Origin: Streptomyces monashensis
Lineage (GTDB): Bacteria > Actinomycetota > Actinomycetes > Streptomycetales > Streptomycetaceae
Direction of reading: 5' to 3'
Assembly: GCF_001866665.1 (NCBI RefSeq)
Contig: NZ_MLYO01000033.1
Span: 62,001 to 126,000, forward strand
Length of the DNA: 64,000 nt
The notes beneath the pieces are model-generated. The model did not search any database, was not told the origin of the DNA, and was given only the letters and a program-made list of their open reading frames with translations. Numbering within the stretch: position 1 is the stretch's first letter; each line of letters begins with the position of its first letter. Both the position numbers and the translations under genes were made by a program. Shown piece by piece: positions 1 to 9,682 of the stretch.

Positions 1-908
1 GCCGCGGTGCGGGCCAGTTCGACGGCCTCGTCGTACCGGTCGCGGTGGACCAGCATGCGGGTCCAGGCGCTGCACGTCTGGCCGGAGTTGGACATCACGT
101 TGGCGACGCCGACGTTCACCGCCCTGGCGAGGTCGGCGCTCGGCAGGATGACGTTGGCGGACTTGCCGCCGAGTTCGAGGGCGACCCGCTTCACGGCCGC
201 TCCGGCGACGGCGCCGATCTGCCGGCCGACGGCCGTGGAGCCGGTGAAGGAGACCAGGTCGACGTCTGGGTGCTCGGCGAGGGCCTGGCCGGCGACCGGG
301 CCGAGGCCGGTCACCAGGTTGAACACCCCGGCCGGCACGCCCGCCTCGTGGACGGCCTCGGCGAACAGCTGGGCGGTGAGCGGGGTGTCCTCGGCGGGCT
401 TGAGCACGACCGTGCAGCCCGCGGCCAGGGCCGGGGCGACCTTCGCGACGATCTGGTGCAGGGGGTAGTTCCAGGGGGTGATCGCACCGACGACACCGAC
501 CGGCTCGGCGAGGACGGTGGAGTTGCCGACCTTCTCCTCGAAGGAGTGGGCGGCCGCCAGTTCGGCGTAGGAACCGGCGACCGCGATCGGCACCGCCGCG
601 TGCACGGCCTGGGAGAACGGGAGCGGGGAGCCCAGTTCGGCGGTGACCGTCTCGGCGATCTCGTCCTTGCGGGCCACGAGGGCGTCCCGCAGCGCCGTGA
701 GACGTGCGGCCCGCTCGGCGGGGGGCGTGGCGGCCCAGCCGGGCAGGGCGGCCCGGGCCGCTCGGACGGCCGCGTCGACGTCCGCCGCGCCACCGGCCGG
801 GACACGGCCGATGACCTGCTCGTCGGCCGGGTTCACGACGTCGATCGCGTCCGCGCTCGCGGCGGGGCGCCAGGCGCCGTCGATGTACAGGCCGTCATGT
901 GCCTTCAT
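1..908 (-). CDS. Aldehyde dehydrogenase (C-terminal end lies outside the window)
   Basis: NAD(P)-dependent aldehyde dehydrogenase that oxidises an aldehyde to its acid; the substrate cannot be told from sequence. The translation runs from the N-terminal cap through the cofactor-binding fold, with the family signatures PWNYP, the FTGST glycine motif and LELGGKS, and reaches the catalytic cysteine segment (SGQTCSA) before the frame leaves the window at base 1. The ATG at 908 is preceded by a good ribosome site (GGGAGGAAG). About 300 of the usual 460-480 residues are present. The gene sits alone upstream of the divergent-looking spacer before the ABC ATPase, and nothing nearby fixes its pathway. 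Confidence 0.9.
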   Translation of the reverse strand, partial: MKAHDGLYIDGAWRPAASADAIDVVNPADEQVIGRVPAGGAADVDAAVRAARAALPGWAATPPAERAARLTALRDALVARKDEIAETVTAELGSPLPFSQAVHAAVPIAVAGSYAELAAAHSFEEKVGNSTVLAEPVGVVGAITPWNYPLHQIVAKVAPALAAGCTVVLKPAEDTPLTAQLFAEAVHEAGVPAGVFNLVTGLGPVAGQALAEHPDVDLVSFTGSTAVGRQIGAVAGAAVKRVALELGGKSANVILPSADLARAVNVGVANVMSNSGQTCSAWTRMLVHRDRYDEAVELARTA

Positions 909-1033
909 GATGGTGCTTCCTCCCGGCGGGTCGGCGTCGTCCGGCACACAAACTAGCGGCGTTAGTTTTTCTGCGCCAGACACCGCCGGCTCCACCGGAC
1001 GCTCCCGGACATCATCGCCGGACCGGGCGGCGG

Positions 1034-2410
1034 TCACTCGTCCAGGTCGGGCAGCCGGTCGGGGGACGGGCAGATCCGGTCGCCGTGCCGGTCGAAGACG
1101 AACAGTCGCTGCAGGTCGACGAGGAGCGGGACCTGCATGCCGTGGTACAGCCGGACGTCCGGGGTGGTGCGCACGACCAGGTCACCCGGGAGCCGGACGC
1201 CGGACCGCGCGGATTCGGCTTCCGCCGTCGCGTCCTGCGGCGGCTGCTCCATGACGACCACCGGACCGGCCACCGGACCGCCCACCGGCCCCGCGCGCCG
1301 GGACCCCGCCCGCTCCCGCAGCCGGTCCAGCATGCCCGGCTGCCCCTGCCGGCGCAGCCGGCGCGGGGGCCGGGCGGCGGGGCGCGGCGCCTCCAGTTCC
1401 GGCACGACGGCAGGCCGCGAACCGGTGGTGAAGTGCACGAGGACCTCGTGCCCCTGGAACTCCACGTGCTCCACCAGCCCGGTGATCAGCGCCTCGCTCG
1501 GCCGGGCCGCGTCCCGGTCGGCGATCCGCACCACCTCCGAGCGCAGCCCGACGATGACCTCCCTGCCCTGCTGCACCCGCAGCAGCCGGTGGTCCTGGCA
1601 GAGGGGTTCGGGCAGCCGCAGCGCCTGCTTGCCCAGGCTGATCGTCATGGCGCCGTCGAGCGGGGCGCGGACCACGCCCTGGAGCAGGTTGATGCGCGGG
1701 ATGCCGATGAAGGCGGCCACGAAGACGTTGCGGGGCAGGGCGTAGACCTCGCGCGGGGTGCCGACCTGCTGGAGCACTCCCCCGCGCAGCACGGCGACCC
1801 GGTCGCCGAGTGACATGGCCTCGGCCTGGTCGTGCGTGACGTACACCGTGGTGATCCCCAACTCCCGGGTCAGCTGGGATATTTCGGCCCGCAGCCGATT
1901 GCGCAGCTTGGCGTCCAGGTTGGACAGCGGCTCGTCCATCAGGAACGCCGAGGGGTGCCGGGCGATGGCCCGGCCCATGGCGATCCGCTGCCGCTCGCCG
2001 CCGGAGAGCTGGCTCGGGTAGCGGTCGAGCAGGTCTTCCACGCCCAGCATGCGCGCGGTGGCGGTGACGCGCGGGGCGGGGTCGGCGCCGGGGTCCTCGA
2101 TGCGCAGCGGGAAGCCGATGTTGTCGCGGCTCGTCATGCTCGGGTAGAGGGCGAAGTTCTGGAACACCATGGCGATGTCCCGGCCGGCGGGCTGCCAGTC
2201 GTTGGCGCACTCCCCGTCGAGCAGCAGTTCGCCCGCGTCGATGTCCTCCAGGCCCGCGATCATCCGCAGCACGGTGGACTTGCCGCAGCCGGACGGGCCG
2301 AGCAGGACCAGGAACTCGCCGGGCGCGATGTCCAGCGAGAGGCCGTCGACCACCCGCGTGCCGCGCATGTAGGACTTGCTCACGTCGTGCAGTGAGATGG
2401 CGCGTGTCAT
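1034..2410 (-). CDS. ABC transporter ATP-binding protein, sugar-import (MalK/UgpC-like) type
   Basis: Cytoplasmic ATPase subunit of a carbohydrate-type importer. Walker A GPSGCGKST lies at residues 38-46, the Q-loop near 84, the LSGGE signature at 135-139, Walker B FLMDEP at 156-161 and the switch His near 193. A C-terminal OB/TOBE-like regulatory domain follows, as in MalK, UgpC and MsiK. That domain is interrupted by a Pro/Arg/Ala-rich stretch at roughly residues 330-405, which looks like a disordered insert. The ATG at 2410 was chosen because the ABC fold starts at once after it; the open frame runs further upstream but is low-complexity. No permease or binding protein is adjacent, so it probably energises transporters encoded elsewhere (known for MsiK; inferred here). 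Confidence 0.88.
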   Translation of the reverse strand: MTRAISLHDVSKSYMRGTRVVDGLSLDIAPGEFLVLLGPSGCGKSTVLRMIAGLEDIDAGELLLDGECANDWQPAGRDIAMVFQNFALYPSMTSRDNIGFPLRIEDPGADPAPRVTATARMLGVEDLLDRYPSQLSGGERQRIAMGRAIARHPSAFLMDEPLSNLDAKLRNRLRAEISQLTRELGITTVYVTHDQAEAMSLGDRVAVLRGGVLQQVGTPREVYALPRNVFVAAFIGIPRINLLQGVVRAPLDGAMTISLGKQALRLPEPLCQDHRLLRVQQGREVIVGLRSEVVRIADRDAARPSEALITGLVEHVEFQGHEVLVHFTTGSRPAVVPELEAPRPAARPPRRLRRQGQPGMLDRLRERAGSRRAGPVGGPVAGPVVVMEQPPQDATAEAESARSGVRLPGDLVVRTTPDVRLYHGMQVPLLVDLQRLFVFDRHGDRICPSPDRLPDLDE

Positions 2411-2673
2411 GCCTGCCGCCCCCGGGGGCTGTCCGGAGCGCCGCTGCTCCGTGGTCCGAACGCCCCGCGCGGTCTCACGGGGCCTGTGGGTCACGGAAGT
2501 TAACGGAATGGGCCCGGGCGGGGAAGACGCGCGAGGACGGAGAGAACGGCGGGGCAGGTGGGAGCGGAAGCGGAGGCCCGAATTCAGCGGGCGGCGAGGG
2601 CGTTGTCCGTATGACGGACGCCTCACGTCCCGGCGGACGGTCGCTCGCCGGGCCGGCTACAGGCTGCCGTGGC

Positions 2674-3372
2674 TCAGCGGGTCGCCGCCGTGCCCGGTTC
2701 GCGTACGGCGGTGAGGTGGGCGAAGACGACCACGTTGCTGGTGTAGCCCGTCCGCCGGCTGTAGTAGCCGCCGCACGTCAGCACGCGGAGCTCCGGACGC
2801 AGGGCCGGGGCGTAGACCTCCCTGTCCGGGAAGCCCGCCTTGTCGTAGACCTTCATCCGGTCCACCGTGTAGACGGCGGTGCGGCCGTCGGCCCGCTCGA
2901 CCTCGATGGGCTTGCAGGGCTCGACCTGGGCGAGCCCGGCGAAGACGGCCGGGCCGGTCGACGTGTCCCGGTGCCCGACGGCGATCGCGGTGCCGGACTC
3001 GCCCGGTGTGGGGCCTCCCTCGTACCAGCCGACCAGCTTGGGTCTGTCCATGGGCGGGGTCTCCAACTCCCCCGCCCTGCCCAGCCGAAGGCCCGTGATC
3101 CGGCCGTCGATGCCCAGCGAGGGGATGCGGAAGGACGTCGGCCGGGACCGTGGCAGCGGCACGGGCGGGGGTCCGGGGGGCGCTTCGCAGATGCGCGCCC
3201 CCGCCCCCGCTCCATGGGCGGCCGTCATGCCGCCCGCCCGGCCAGGCCCGGTGTACCCCCCCGCGCACCGGCGCCCCGCCGCCACCAGGACGGTCACCAG
3301 GAGGGCCGTCCTGGCGAGGCGGTAGGCACGGGTCCGGTGCCAGGGCCTGCGTCGGCGTCTACGCGGCGCCAT
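2674..3372 (-). CDS. Class F-like sortase
   Basis: Membrane-anchored cysteine transpeptidase, 232 residues. An Arg-rich N-terminus is followed by one membrane segment (about residues 17-35), a Pro-rich spacer, then the sortase beta-barrel. The catalytic His is in VGHRDT, the Cys in VLTCGG, and an Arg (YYSRRTGY) follows at the usual distance. Actinobacterial sortases of this short type (class F-like) are common in Streptomyces. The start overlaps the end of the upstream surface-protein gene by 14 bases, so the two are co-translated and probably act together: the sortase anchors or processes its neighbour. Confidence 0.85.
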   Translation of the reverse strand: MAPRRRRRRPWHRTRAYRLARTALLVTVLVAAGRRCAGGYTGPGRAGGMTAAHGAGAGARICEAPPGPPPVPLPRSRPTSFRIPSLGIDGRITGLRLGRAGELETPPMDRPKLVGWYEGGPTPGESGTAIAVGHRDTSTGPAVFAGLAQVEPCKPIEVERADGRTAVYTVDRMKVYDKAGFPDREVYAPALRPELRVLTCGGYYSRRTGYTSNVVVFAHLTAVREPGTAATR

Positions 3373-4033
3373 GAGAACGCCGGCGGCTGCGGCGGAGATA
3401 GATCACACCGCCGACCGCGCTCAGCCCCACGGCACCCGCGGCGGCCACCGGCGAGTACGCGGCGGCCGTGTCGACGAGACCGCCCCCGCCCGCGTGCACA
3501 CCGCCCCGCGGCGGGTCGTGGCGGTCTCTCCCGTCCCAGCCCGGACCGTCCTGCTCATGGTGGTCCCGGTGGTCCTCGATCTGTCCGTTCGCACCGTGCT
3601 CGTCGTCGTGCCGGCCTTCGTGGCAGTTGACGCGGAAGAGCTTCTCCTTGACGGCGCCCGCCGCGACCCAGGTGAGCTTGTACTGCCCGTCGGTCAGGCC
3701 GATCGCGTCGGTGTGTCCGGCGCCGCCGGCGAGCGTGATGACCCCGGTGACGGTGGCGGCAGTCGGCAGCGGGGGCTGCGCCTGGATGATGTAGGGGATA
3801 TTGGGCAGGATGTCGAAGTTGACGGCATCGAGGTAGAACTTGCAGACCGTCGGCTCATCCTTCGTCACACCGTAGGGCACGCCCACGCTGTGCACCCTGA
3901 TGTCGCCGTTCTCCCCTTGGGCGGCCGCGTGCGGCGCCGCCACCCACGACGCGCCCACCGCGGCGAGGGCAGCGATGGCGACAGTGACGCCCGCACGGGG
4001 GCCGAGAACACGTGGTGAGGTCTGAGTGGGCAT
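3359..4033 (-). CDS. Secreted, membrane-anchored surface protein, probable partner of the sortase
   Basis: A 224-residue exported protein of unknown function. It has a signal peptide (about residues 1-38, ending AHAAAQG), a compact beta-type domain (about 40-135) with two cysteines (TVCKF and VNCHE), then a low-complexity His/Asp/Gly stretch (about 138-180), a hydrophobic C-terminal segment (about 188-210) and a basic tail (RRSRRRS). That is the layout of a sortase substrate, but there is no LPXTG or LAXTG; the closest match is LVDTA just before the membrane segment. The ATG at 4033 has a strong ribosome site (GGAGGAACGTGC). Transcription probably starts in the AT-rich stretch near 4045-4085. 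Confidence 0.75.
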   Translation of the reverse strand: MPTQTSPRVLGPRAGVTVAIAALAAVGASWVAAPHAAAQGENGDIRVHSVGVPYGVTKDEPTVCKFYLDAVNFDILPNIPYIIQAQPPLPTAATVTGVITLAGGAGHTDAIGLTDGQYKLTWVAAGAVKEKLFRVNCHEGRHDDEHGANGQIEDHRDHHEQDGPGWDGRDRHDPPRGGVHAGGGGLVDTAAAYSPVAAAGAVGLSAVGGVIYLRRSRRRSHGAA

Positions 4034-4134
4034 GCACGTTCCTCCGAGTCAGATGATTTTCATACAAATCCATCTTTTGTCTGGACTCTGCGCGATGGCC
4101 GCCTCCTCCCACGGCACCGACGTCCGGCGCGCCG

Positions 4135-4785
4135 TCAGAGATCGCTCGTGCGGCGCAATCCCGTGCCCCCCGCCCGCTCCCCCGCCACCCGTCCGGCCCC
4201 CTCGGACCGCCCCGGCGAGCGCACCGCCACCCCCGCCGACAGCAGCAGCAACGCCCCCGGCATCACGAACGGCGCCGCCGCACCCATGACCCCGGCGGCC
4301 AGACCGGCGGCGGCCGGGGCGGCGACCTGGCCGAGCCGGTTGCCGGTCAGGCGCAGGGCGAGCGCGGTGGACCGGGCCTCGTCGGGCGCGGCCTGCACCA
4401 CCGTGGTCATCGACAGCGGCTGGCCCACCCCCAGAAAGAAGCCGAGCGGCGTCAGGAGCAGGCCGAGCGTCCACACCGGCAGCGGCAGGGCGGTGCCGGC
4501 GCACACCAGCGCCACCGGGGAGCAGGTCACGGTGAGCAGCGCGGCCCGGCCCAGCAGCCGCAGCAGCGGGGTGAGGACCAGCCGGCAGGCGATCGTCGCC
4601 CCGGCGCGCAGGCTCAGCAGGACGCCGAAGGCCGTCGGCGCGATGCCCCGGTGTTCGCCGACGACCGGGAGGTAGGCGGTGAGGACGTCCGTGGCGGACA
4701 GCACGGAGAGGCTGACGAGCAGGCCGGCCGGGACGCCCGGGGCGCGCAGGATGCGGCCGACCGGGACCCGGTCGCCCCGCCCCGC
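4135..4785 (-). pseudogene. MFS transporter remnant (C-terminal half only)
   Basis: The translation resembles the second half of a 12-helix major facilitator permease, with five or six hydrophobic helices beginning at SATDVLTAYLPVV and containing the arginine of a helix-8 region (SLRAGATIACRLV). Full-length relatives have about 400 residues; here about 200 are recognisable. Upstream the same frame stays open to the TetR stop at 4948 but becomes Arg/Pro-rich and non-membranous, so the N-terminal helices are missing. A GTG at 4704 could start a 189-residue product. The likeliest reading is an internal deletion of an efflux gene once paired with the TetR regulator just upstream. Confidence 0.6.
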
Positions 4786-4947
4786 ACGGGACGTGCCGGC
4801 CGTAGAGACGGTGCGGGTGACGCGGGCCGCGTTCCCGAAGGGGAGCCTGGCGATCCGGGTCCGGCGAAGACCATGCCGGAGACGTCGAGCACGTTCTCGG
4901 CGTGGGCGGCGATGCGGGCCTTCTGGCCGGGCTGTGCGGCCGACGGC

Positions 4948-5565
4948 TCAGTCCAGGACGCGGCCCAGGTACGCCCGCAGCAGTTCGCGGGTCTCGGTGA
5001 TGATCGGCTCGTCGCCCTGGGGGTCCGTGCGGAAGGCCAGTTGGACGAGGGCGTCCGCGCTCTCCACGGCGACCAGGAAGACCCGCCGCAGTTCGTCGTC
5101 CGGGGCGCGGCCGACATAGCCGGAGAGCAACTGGATGAGCCGCTCGGCGACCCGGGTGTTGGGTTCGGCCCGGTGGACGCCGACCGGTATCTGGTTGCCG
5201 AAGTCGACCAGCGAGAAGCCGGGCGCGGTGCGCTTCATGGCGAGGTACTCGTCGAGGACGGCGTCCATCGCGGCCCGCCAGTCTCCCGCACGGGTTTGCT
5301 TCAGCCGCTCGGTGACGCGCTCGGTGTAGCGCTCCAGGTTGCGCTGGGCGAGGGCGTCGGCCATCTGCCGCTTGTTGCCGAAGAAGCGGTAGACGGAGCC
5401 GATGGGCACACCGGCGCGCAGCGCGACCGCGCGGGTGCTCAGGTCGTCGTAGCCGACCTCGTCGAGGAGTTCGGCGCAGGCGTCGAGGATCCTGGTCAGC
5501 CGTTCGGCACTGCGCCGTTGGACGGGCGCACGGCGGAGCGATGTCGCATGGGGCACGGGCTTCAT
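4948..5565 (-). CDS. TetR-family transcriptional regulator
   Basis: One-component repressor, 205 residues. The N-terminal helix-turn-helix is clear (STRAVALRAGVPIGSVYRFFG, split here as STRAVALRAG and VPIGSVYRFF), with the typical Tyr-Arg-Phe-Phe ending of the recognition helix and a KRQMADAL segment after it. A helical ligand-binding domain follows, with no recognisable ligand signature. The ATG at 5565 has a GGAGAGGC ribosome site. The gene lies directly upstream of the truncated MFS gene in the same direction, so it probably once controlled that pump; whether it still has a target is unknown. Confidence 0.88.
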   Translation of the reverse strand: MKPVPHATSLRRAPVQRRSAERLTRILDACAELLDEVGYDDLSTRAVALRAGVPIGSVYRFFGNKRQMADALAQRNLERYTERVTERLKQTRAGDWRAAMDAVLDEYLAMKRTAPGFSLVDFGNQIPVGVHRAEPNTRVAERLIQLLSGYVGRAPDDELRRVFLVAVESADALVQLAFRTDPQGDEPIITETRELLRAYLGRVLD

Positions 5566-5630
5566 GATGCCTCTCCGCCCTGGGTCCGGTGAACCTCGCC
5601 CTCCCGTACGGACGACGACGGGTGATCCGC

Positions 5631-6233
5631 TCACCGCACCGGGGAGCCGCCCATCGTCGGCGCGGACGACGCCTTCCCCCCGGACCGCGCCGAGCCGGGC
5701 GACGAGGCCGGCGCCGGGCTCCGCGAGGGCTCCGGGTCCGACACGGTGATGTCGGCGGTGCTCTGCACCGGCTTGCCGTGCACGGCCCACGCGGTGCCGT
5801 CGTCGGCGTACAGGCGGGCGGTGACGTGATGGGTGCCGCGCGGGACGAGCCGGCCGGGCAGGTGGTAGTCGTACGAGCGCAGCCGGGCGGTCTCGTGGCC
5901 GTCGACGAAGAGATAGGCGAGCCCGCGTCCGGTGGCCGCCGCGCGTCCGGCGCCGGGTGCGGAGCAGTGGAAGCGGCGGAAGGTCAGCCGCACGTCCCAG
6001 CCGTCGTGCGTGTCCGGCGTGACCTCGACACCGACCCCGGGCGCGTTCTTCGTGCCGGCCTCGCGCAGGTGGCGCCCCGCCCCGTCGGTGTCGCCCAGGA
6101 CCTTGCCGACCGGCGCGGGCGACGGCGCGCCGCCCCGGGTGTGACCGCTCGTGCAGTCCGCCGCACCGAGCGGCAGCAGGACGCACGCCGCGAGTGCGGT
6201 GAGGGTTCTGCGGGTCCACGGCGTCCTGGGCAT
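5631..6233 (-). CDS. Putative secreted lipoprotein of unknown function
   Basis: A 200-residue exported protein. The N-terminus is basic (TRRTL), then hydrophobic, then has a Cys at about residue 27 in GAADC, an imperfect lipobox, so it may be a lipoprotein or an ordinary secreted protein. The mature part looks like one beta-sandwich, with segments such as DVRLTFRRF and HHVTARLYADDG, resembling bacterial Ig-like or FixH-like folds, then a low-complexity Ser/Pro/Ala tail. It is divergent from hmgA, sharing a spacer of about 160 bases. I do not recognise a function. Confidence 0.6.
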   Translation of the reverse strand: MPRTPWTRRTLTALAACVLLPLGAADCTSGHTRGGAPSPAPVGKVLGDTDGAGRHLREAGTKNAPGVGVEVTPDTHDGWDVRLTFRRFHCSAPGAGRAAATGRGLAYLFVDGHETARLRSYDYHLPGRLVPRGTHHVTARLYADDGTAWAVHGKPVQSTADITVSDPEPSRSPAPASSPGSARSGGKASSAPTMGGSPVR

Positions 6234-6350
6234 GGTCGCGAGAGTAGAACAACATTCCGGTCTTTCGAATCCGTCTGAAGTCTGGTTCCAGCCGGTCTCC
6301 GTGGTCCCTCGGACGGAGTGGGCGAGATCCTCTTGCGTCCGCCCCCACTC

Positions 6351-6374
6351 ATTCCTACGGTGTTACATAGGAAT
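6351..6374. promoter_or_regulatory. Inverted repeat in the hmgA promoter region (candidate operator)
   Basis: ATTCCTA, ten bases, then TAGGAAT form a perfect 7-bp inverted repeat ending 21 bases before the hmgA start codon. This is where a repressor would block transcription or initiation. The regulator is unknown. The GntR protein downstream (7752-8501) is a candidate, but HutC-type GntR sites usually look different. Confidence 0.45.
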
Positions 6375-6395
6375 CGGGAACGCAAGGGAGCGATC

Positions 6396-7706
<1,311 letters not shown>

Positions 7707-7751
7707 CACCCGTGTTGCGCCCGATGTTCATCGACAGGTACGGATAATCGT

Positions 7752-8501
7752 GTGACCTCCTTCGCCCCGGACTCGATCGTCCTGAACCGCAAGCTGCCGC
7801 TCTGGTACCAGGTGTCGCAGTCGCTGCGCGCGTCGATACTCGGCCGCTCGGCCGAGGCCCCGCTGCGGCTGCCCACCGAGGAGCAACTGGCGGAGCACTA
7901 CGGGGTGAGCGTGCTGACCATGCGGCAGGCGCTGAAGGAGCTGGAGGACGAGGGGCTGATCAGCCGGCACCGGCGGCGCGGCACGTTCATCGAGCCGGAC
8001 GTCCACCGGGGCGCCCCGGTGCGGCTGCTCGGCTCGGTGGACGCGATCGTGGCCCAGCAGTCCGGCATGACGACCGAGTTGCTGGACCACGGCAGCGCGC
8101 CCGTGCCCGCGCCGCTGGCCGAGTACTTCCCGGACCTCGACGAGGTCGCGACGTACCACCGGCTGCGCAGCGACGAGCGGACCGGCGAGCCGACGAACCA
8201 CGCCGTCAACCACATCCGCCCCGAACTGGCCGCGCACGTCGACCTGGAGGACCTGATCCGCTGGCCGATGACGAAGGTGCTGCGGGACGTGGTCGGGGCG
8301 GACATCAGCCGCATCACGGACACGGTGGAGGCCCGGCTCGCCGACCCGGAGACCGCCCGCCTCCTCCAGGTCCCGCTGCTCAGCCCGATCCTGCACTACA
8401 CGGGCGTGACGTACGACACCGAGGGCCGGGTGCTGGACGTGGCGGTGATCCACTACCGGGGGGACCGGTTCTCGTTCACGGTGACCCTGGAGGCGACCTG
8501 A
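7752..8501 (+). CDS. GntR-family (HutC/UTRA subfamily) transcriptional regulator
   Basis: A 249-residue regulator with an N-terminal winged helix (LPTEEQLAEHYGVSVLTMRQAL at about residues 38-59, a textbook GntR recognition helix) and a C-terminal UTRA ligand-binding domain ending in the usual VLDVAVIHYRGDRFSF. UTRA domains bind small effectors, often sugars or catabolic intermediates. It starts with GTG shortly after hmgA and may be co-transcribed with it, so a homogentisate- or tyrosine-related effector is possible but not shown. No other plausible target gene is close. Confidence 0.9.
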   Translation: MTSFAPDSIVLNRKLPLWYQVSQSLRASILGRSAEAPLRLPTEEQLAEHYGVSVLTMRQALKELEDEGLISRHRRRGTFIEPDVHRGAPVRLLGSVDAIVAQQSGMTTELLDHGSAPVPAPLAEYFPDLDEVATYHRLRSDERTGEPTNHAVNHIRPELAAHVDLEDLIRWPMTKVLRDVVGADISRITDTVEARLADPETARLLQVPLLSPILHYTGVTYDTEGRVLDVAVIHYRGDRFSFTVTLEAT

Positions 8502-8527
8502 ACCGGTCCGCGCGGCGAGCCCGTACC

Positions 8528-9682
8528 ATGCCCTGCGTGCCGTACGACGACGCTCCGCTGCTGGCGGACCTCATGCCGTGGTCCGTCGCACCGCCGCGGC
8601 CGGGGCGCGCCTGGCCCACGGCGCCCGATCCGGACTCCCTGACGGCCCGCTGGGACGCGCTGCTGAGGGCCGAAGGGCCGGACCGGCTGGCCCTGTTCGA
8701 GCCGAGCCGCGCCCGCACCCTCGACTCGGCGGTGGGTCAGCTGCCCGGGCAGTCGACCGGCACGGAGCGGCTGGCCCGCGCCGAGGGCCCCTGCGCGCAG
8801 CCGGTACGGGTGCTGGCGGCCCCCTTCGACGAACAGTGGCTGATCCCCGACCACCGGCTGCTCGACGCCGCCCGCCCGGAGCTGTGGCGCGTGGCGGACG
8901 CCCACCAGGTGTTCACGGCGGAGACGGCCGACCCGGGTCTGCCGCTACTGGCCACGTCGCTCCTGCCCACCCTGCGCGGCACCCGGATCCGCCCCCTCTA
9001 CCGCCGCCCGGGCGGCACGGAACCCAATCTGGCGCCGGGACTGCTGGACCTTCTGACGGACCGCCTCGGCAGTCGTCCCACGCCGTCGGACCTGCTGGCC
9101 TGGATCCTGGCGGCGGTCCGCCCGGACCTCACCGTCCCGCTCACCGGGGACGCCGAAGTCTGGGACCGGGGTGTCGCGTTGGGCCGCCGCACCCGGTGGC
9201 TGATGCGCCGCGACGGCGACCGCCCCAAGCTGCCGGGCGGCCGCCGCCCCTACGTCCGCGCCCCCCTGCCGCCCCGCCCCCTCACCATGCGCTACGACGC
9301 CGAGGAGGAGACCCTCCACCTGGACGACGGCCGCATCTCCCCCGTGCCGCCGCAGGCCTGGGACTTCGAGGTGGCGGGGGTCCGGGTGTTGGAGTCCTGG
9401 TTCACGGCCCGTACGGCCCCGCCCCCCGCCGGCACCCTGGCGGCGATCCGCCCGGCGGTCTGGCCGCAGGGCTGGACGTCGGAGCTGCTGGAACTCATCA
9501 CGGTCCTGTCCCTGCTGGCGGAACTGCGGCCGGGCCGCGCCGAGTTGGAGACGATCTCGCCGATCACCGCCACCGATCTGCGCGCGGCCGGCATCCTCCC
9601 GCCACCGGCCGCGTCCCGCCGCCCCGCCTCCGTCCTGGACCACCACGAGGAGGGCCCGGAGGGGCAGTTCGCCCTGATCTGA
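8528..9682 (+). CDS. Type ISP restriction/modification-like protein (C-terminal domain only)
   Basis: A 384-residue protein of the kind often found in Streptomyces under the name type ISP restriction/modification enzyme. It resembles the DNA-specificity/C-terminal part of LlaBIII-type enzymes (GTRIRPLYRRPGG, then VWDRGVALGRRTRWLMRR and LPGGRRPYVRAPLP). There is no helicase, nuclease or methyltransferase motif: no NPPY, DPPY or Walker sequences. It cannot restrict DNA alone, and its real role is unknown. Family membership is from memory of similar annotations. Its 3' half is overlapped on the other strand by the nucleotidyltransferase reading frame. Confidence 0.55.
   Translation: MPCVPYDDAPLLADLMPWSVAPPRPGRAWPTAPDPDSLTARWDALLRAEGPDRLALFEPSRARTLDSAVGQLPGQSTGTERLARAEGPCAQPVRVLAAPFDEQWLIPDHRLLDAARPELWRVADAHQVFTAETADPGLPLLATSLLPTLRGTRIRPLYRRPGGTEPNLAPGLLDLLTDRLGSRPTPSDLLAWILAAVRPDLTVPLTGDAEVWDRGVALGRRTRWLMRRDGDRPKLPGGRRPYVRAPLPPRPLTMRYDAEEETLHLDDGRISPVPPQAWDFEVAGVRVLESWFTARTAPPPAGTLAAIRPAVWPQGWTSELLELITVLSLLAELRPGRAELETISPITATDLRAAGILPPPAASRRPASVLDHHEEGPEGQFALI

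Noticed and set aside
8528..9682. A complete restriction-modification or anti-phage system
   Set aside because: Only a specificity-like domain is seen; no nuclease, helicase or methyltransferase motif is present in or beside the gene.
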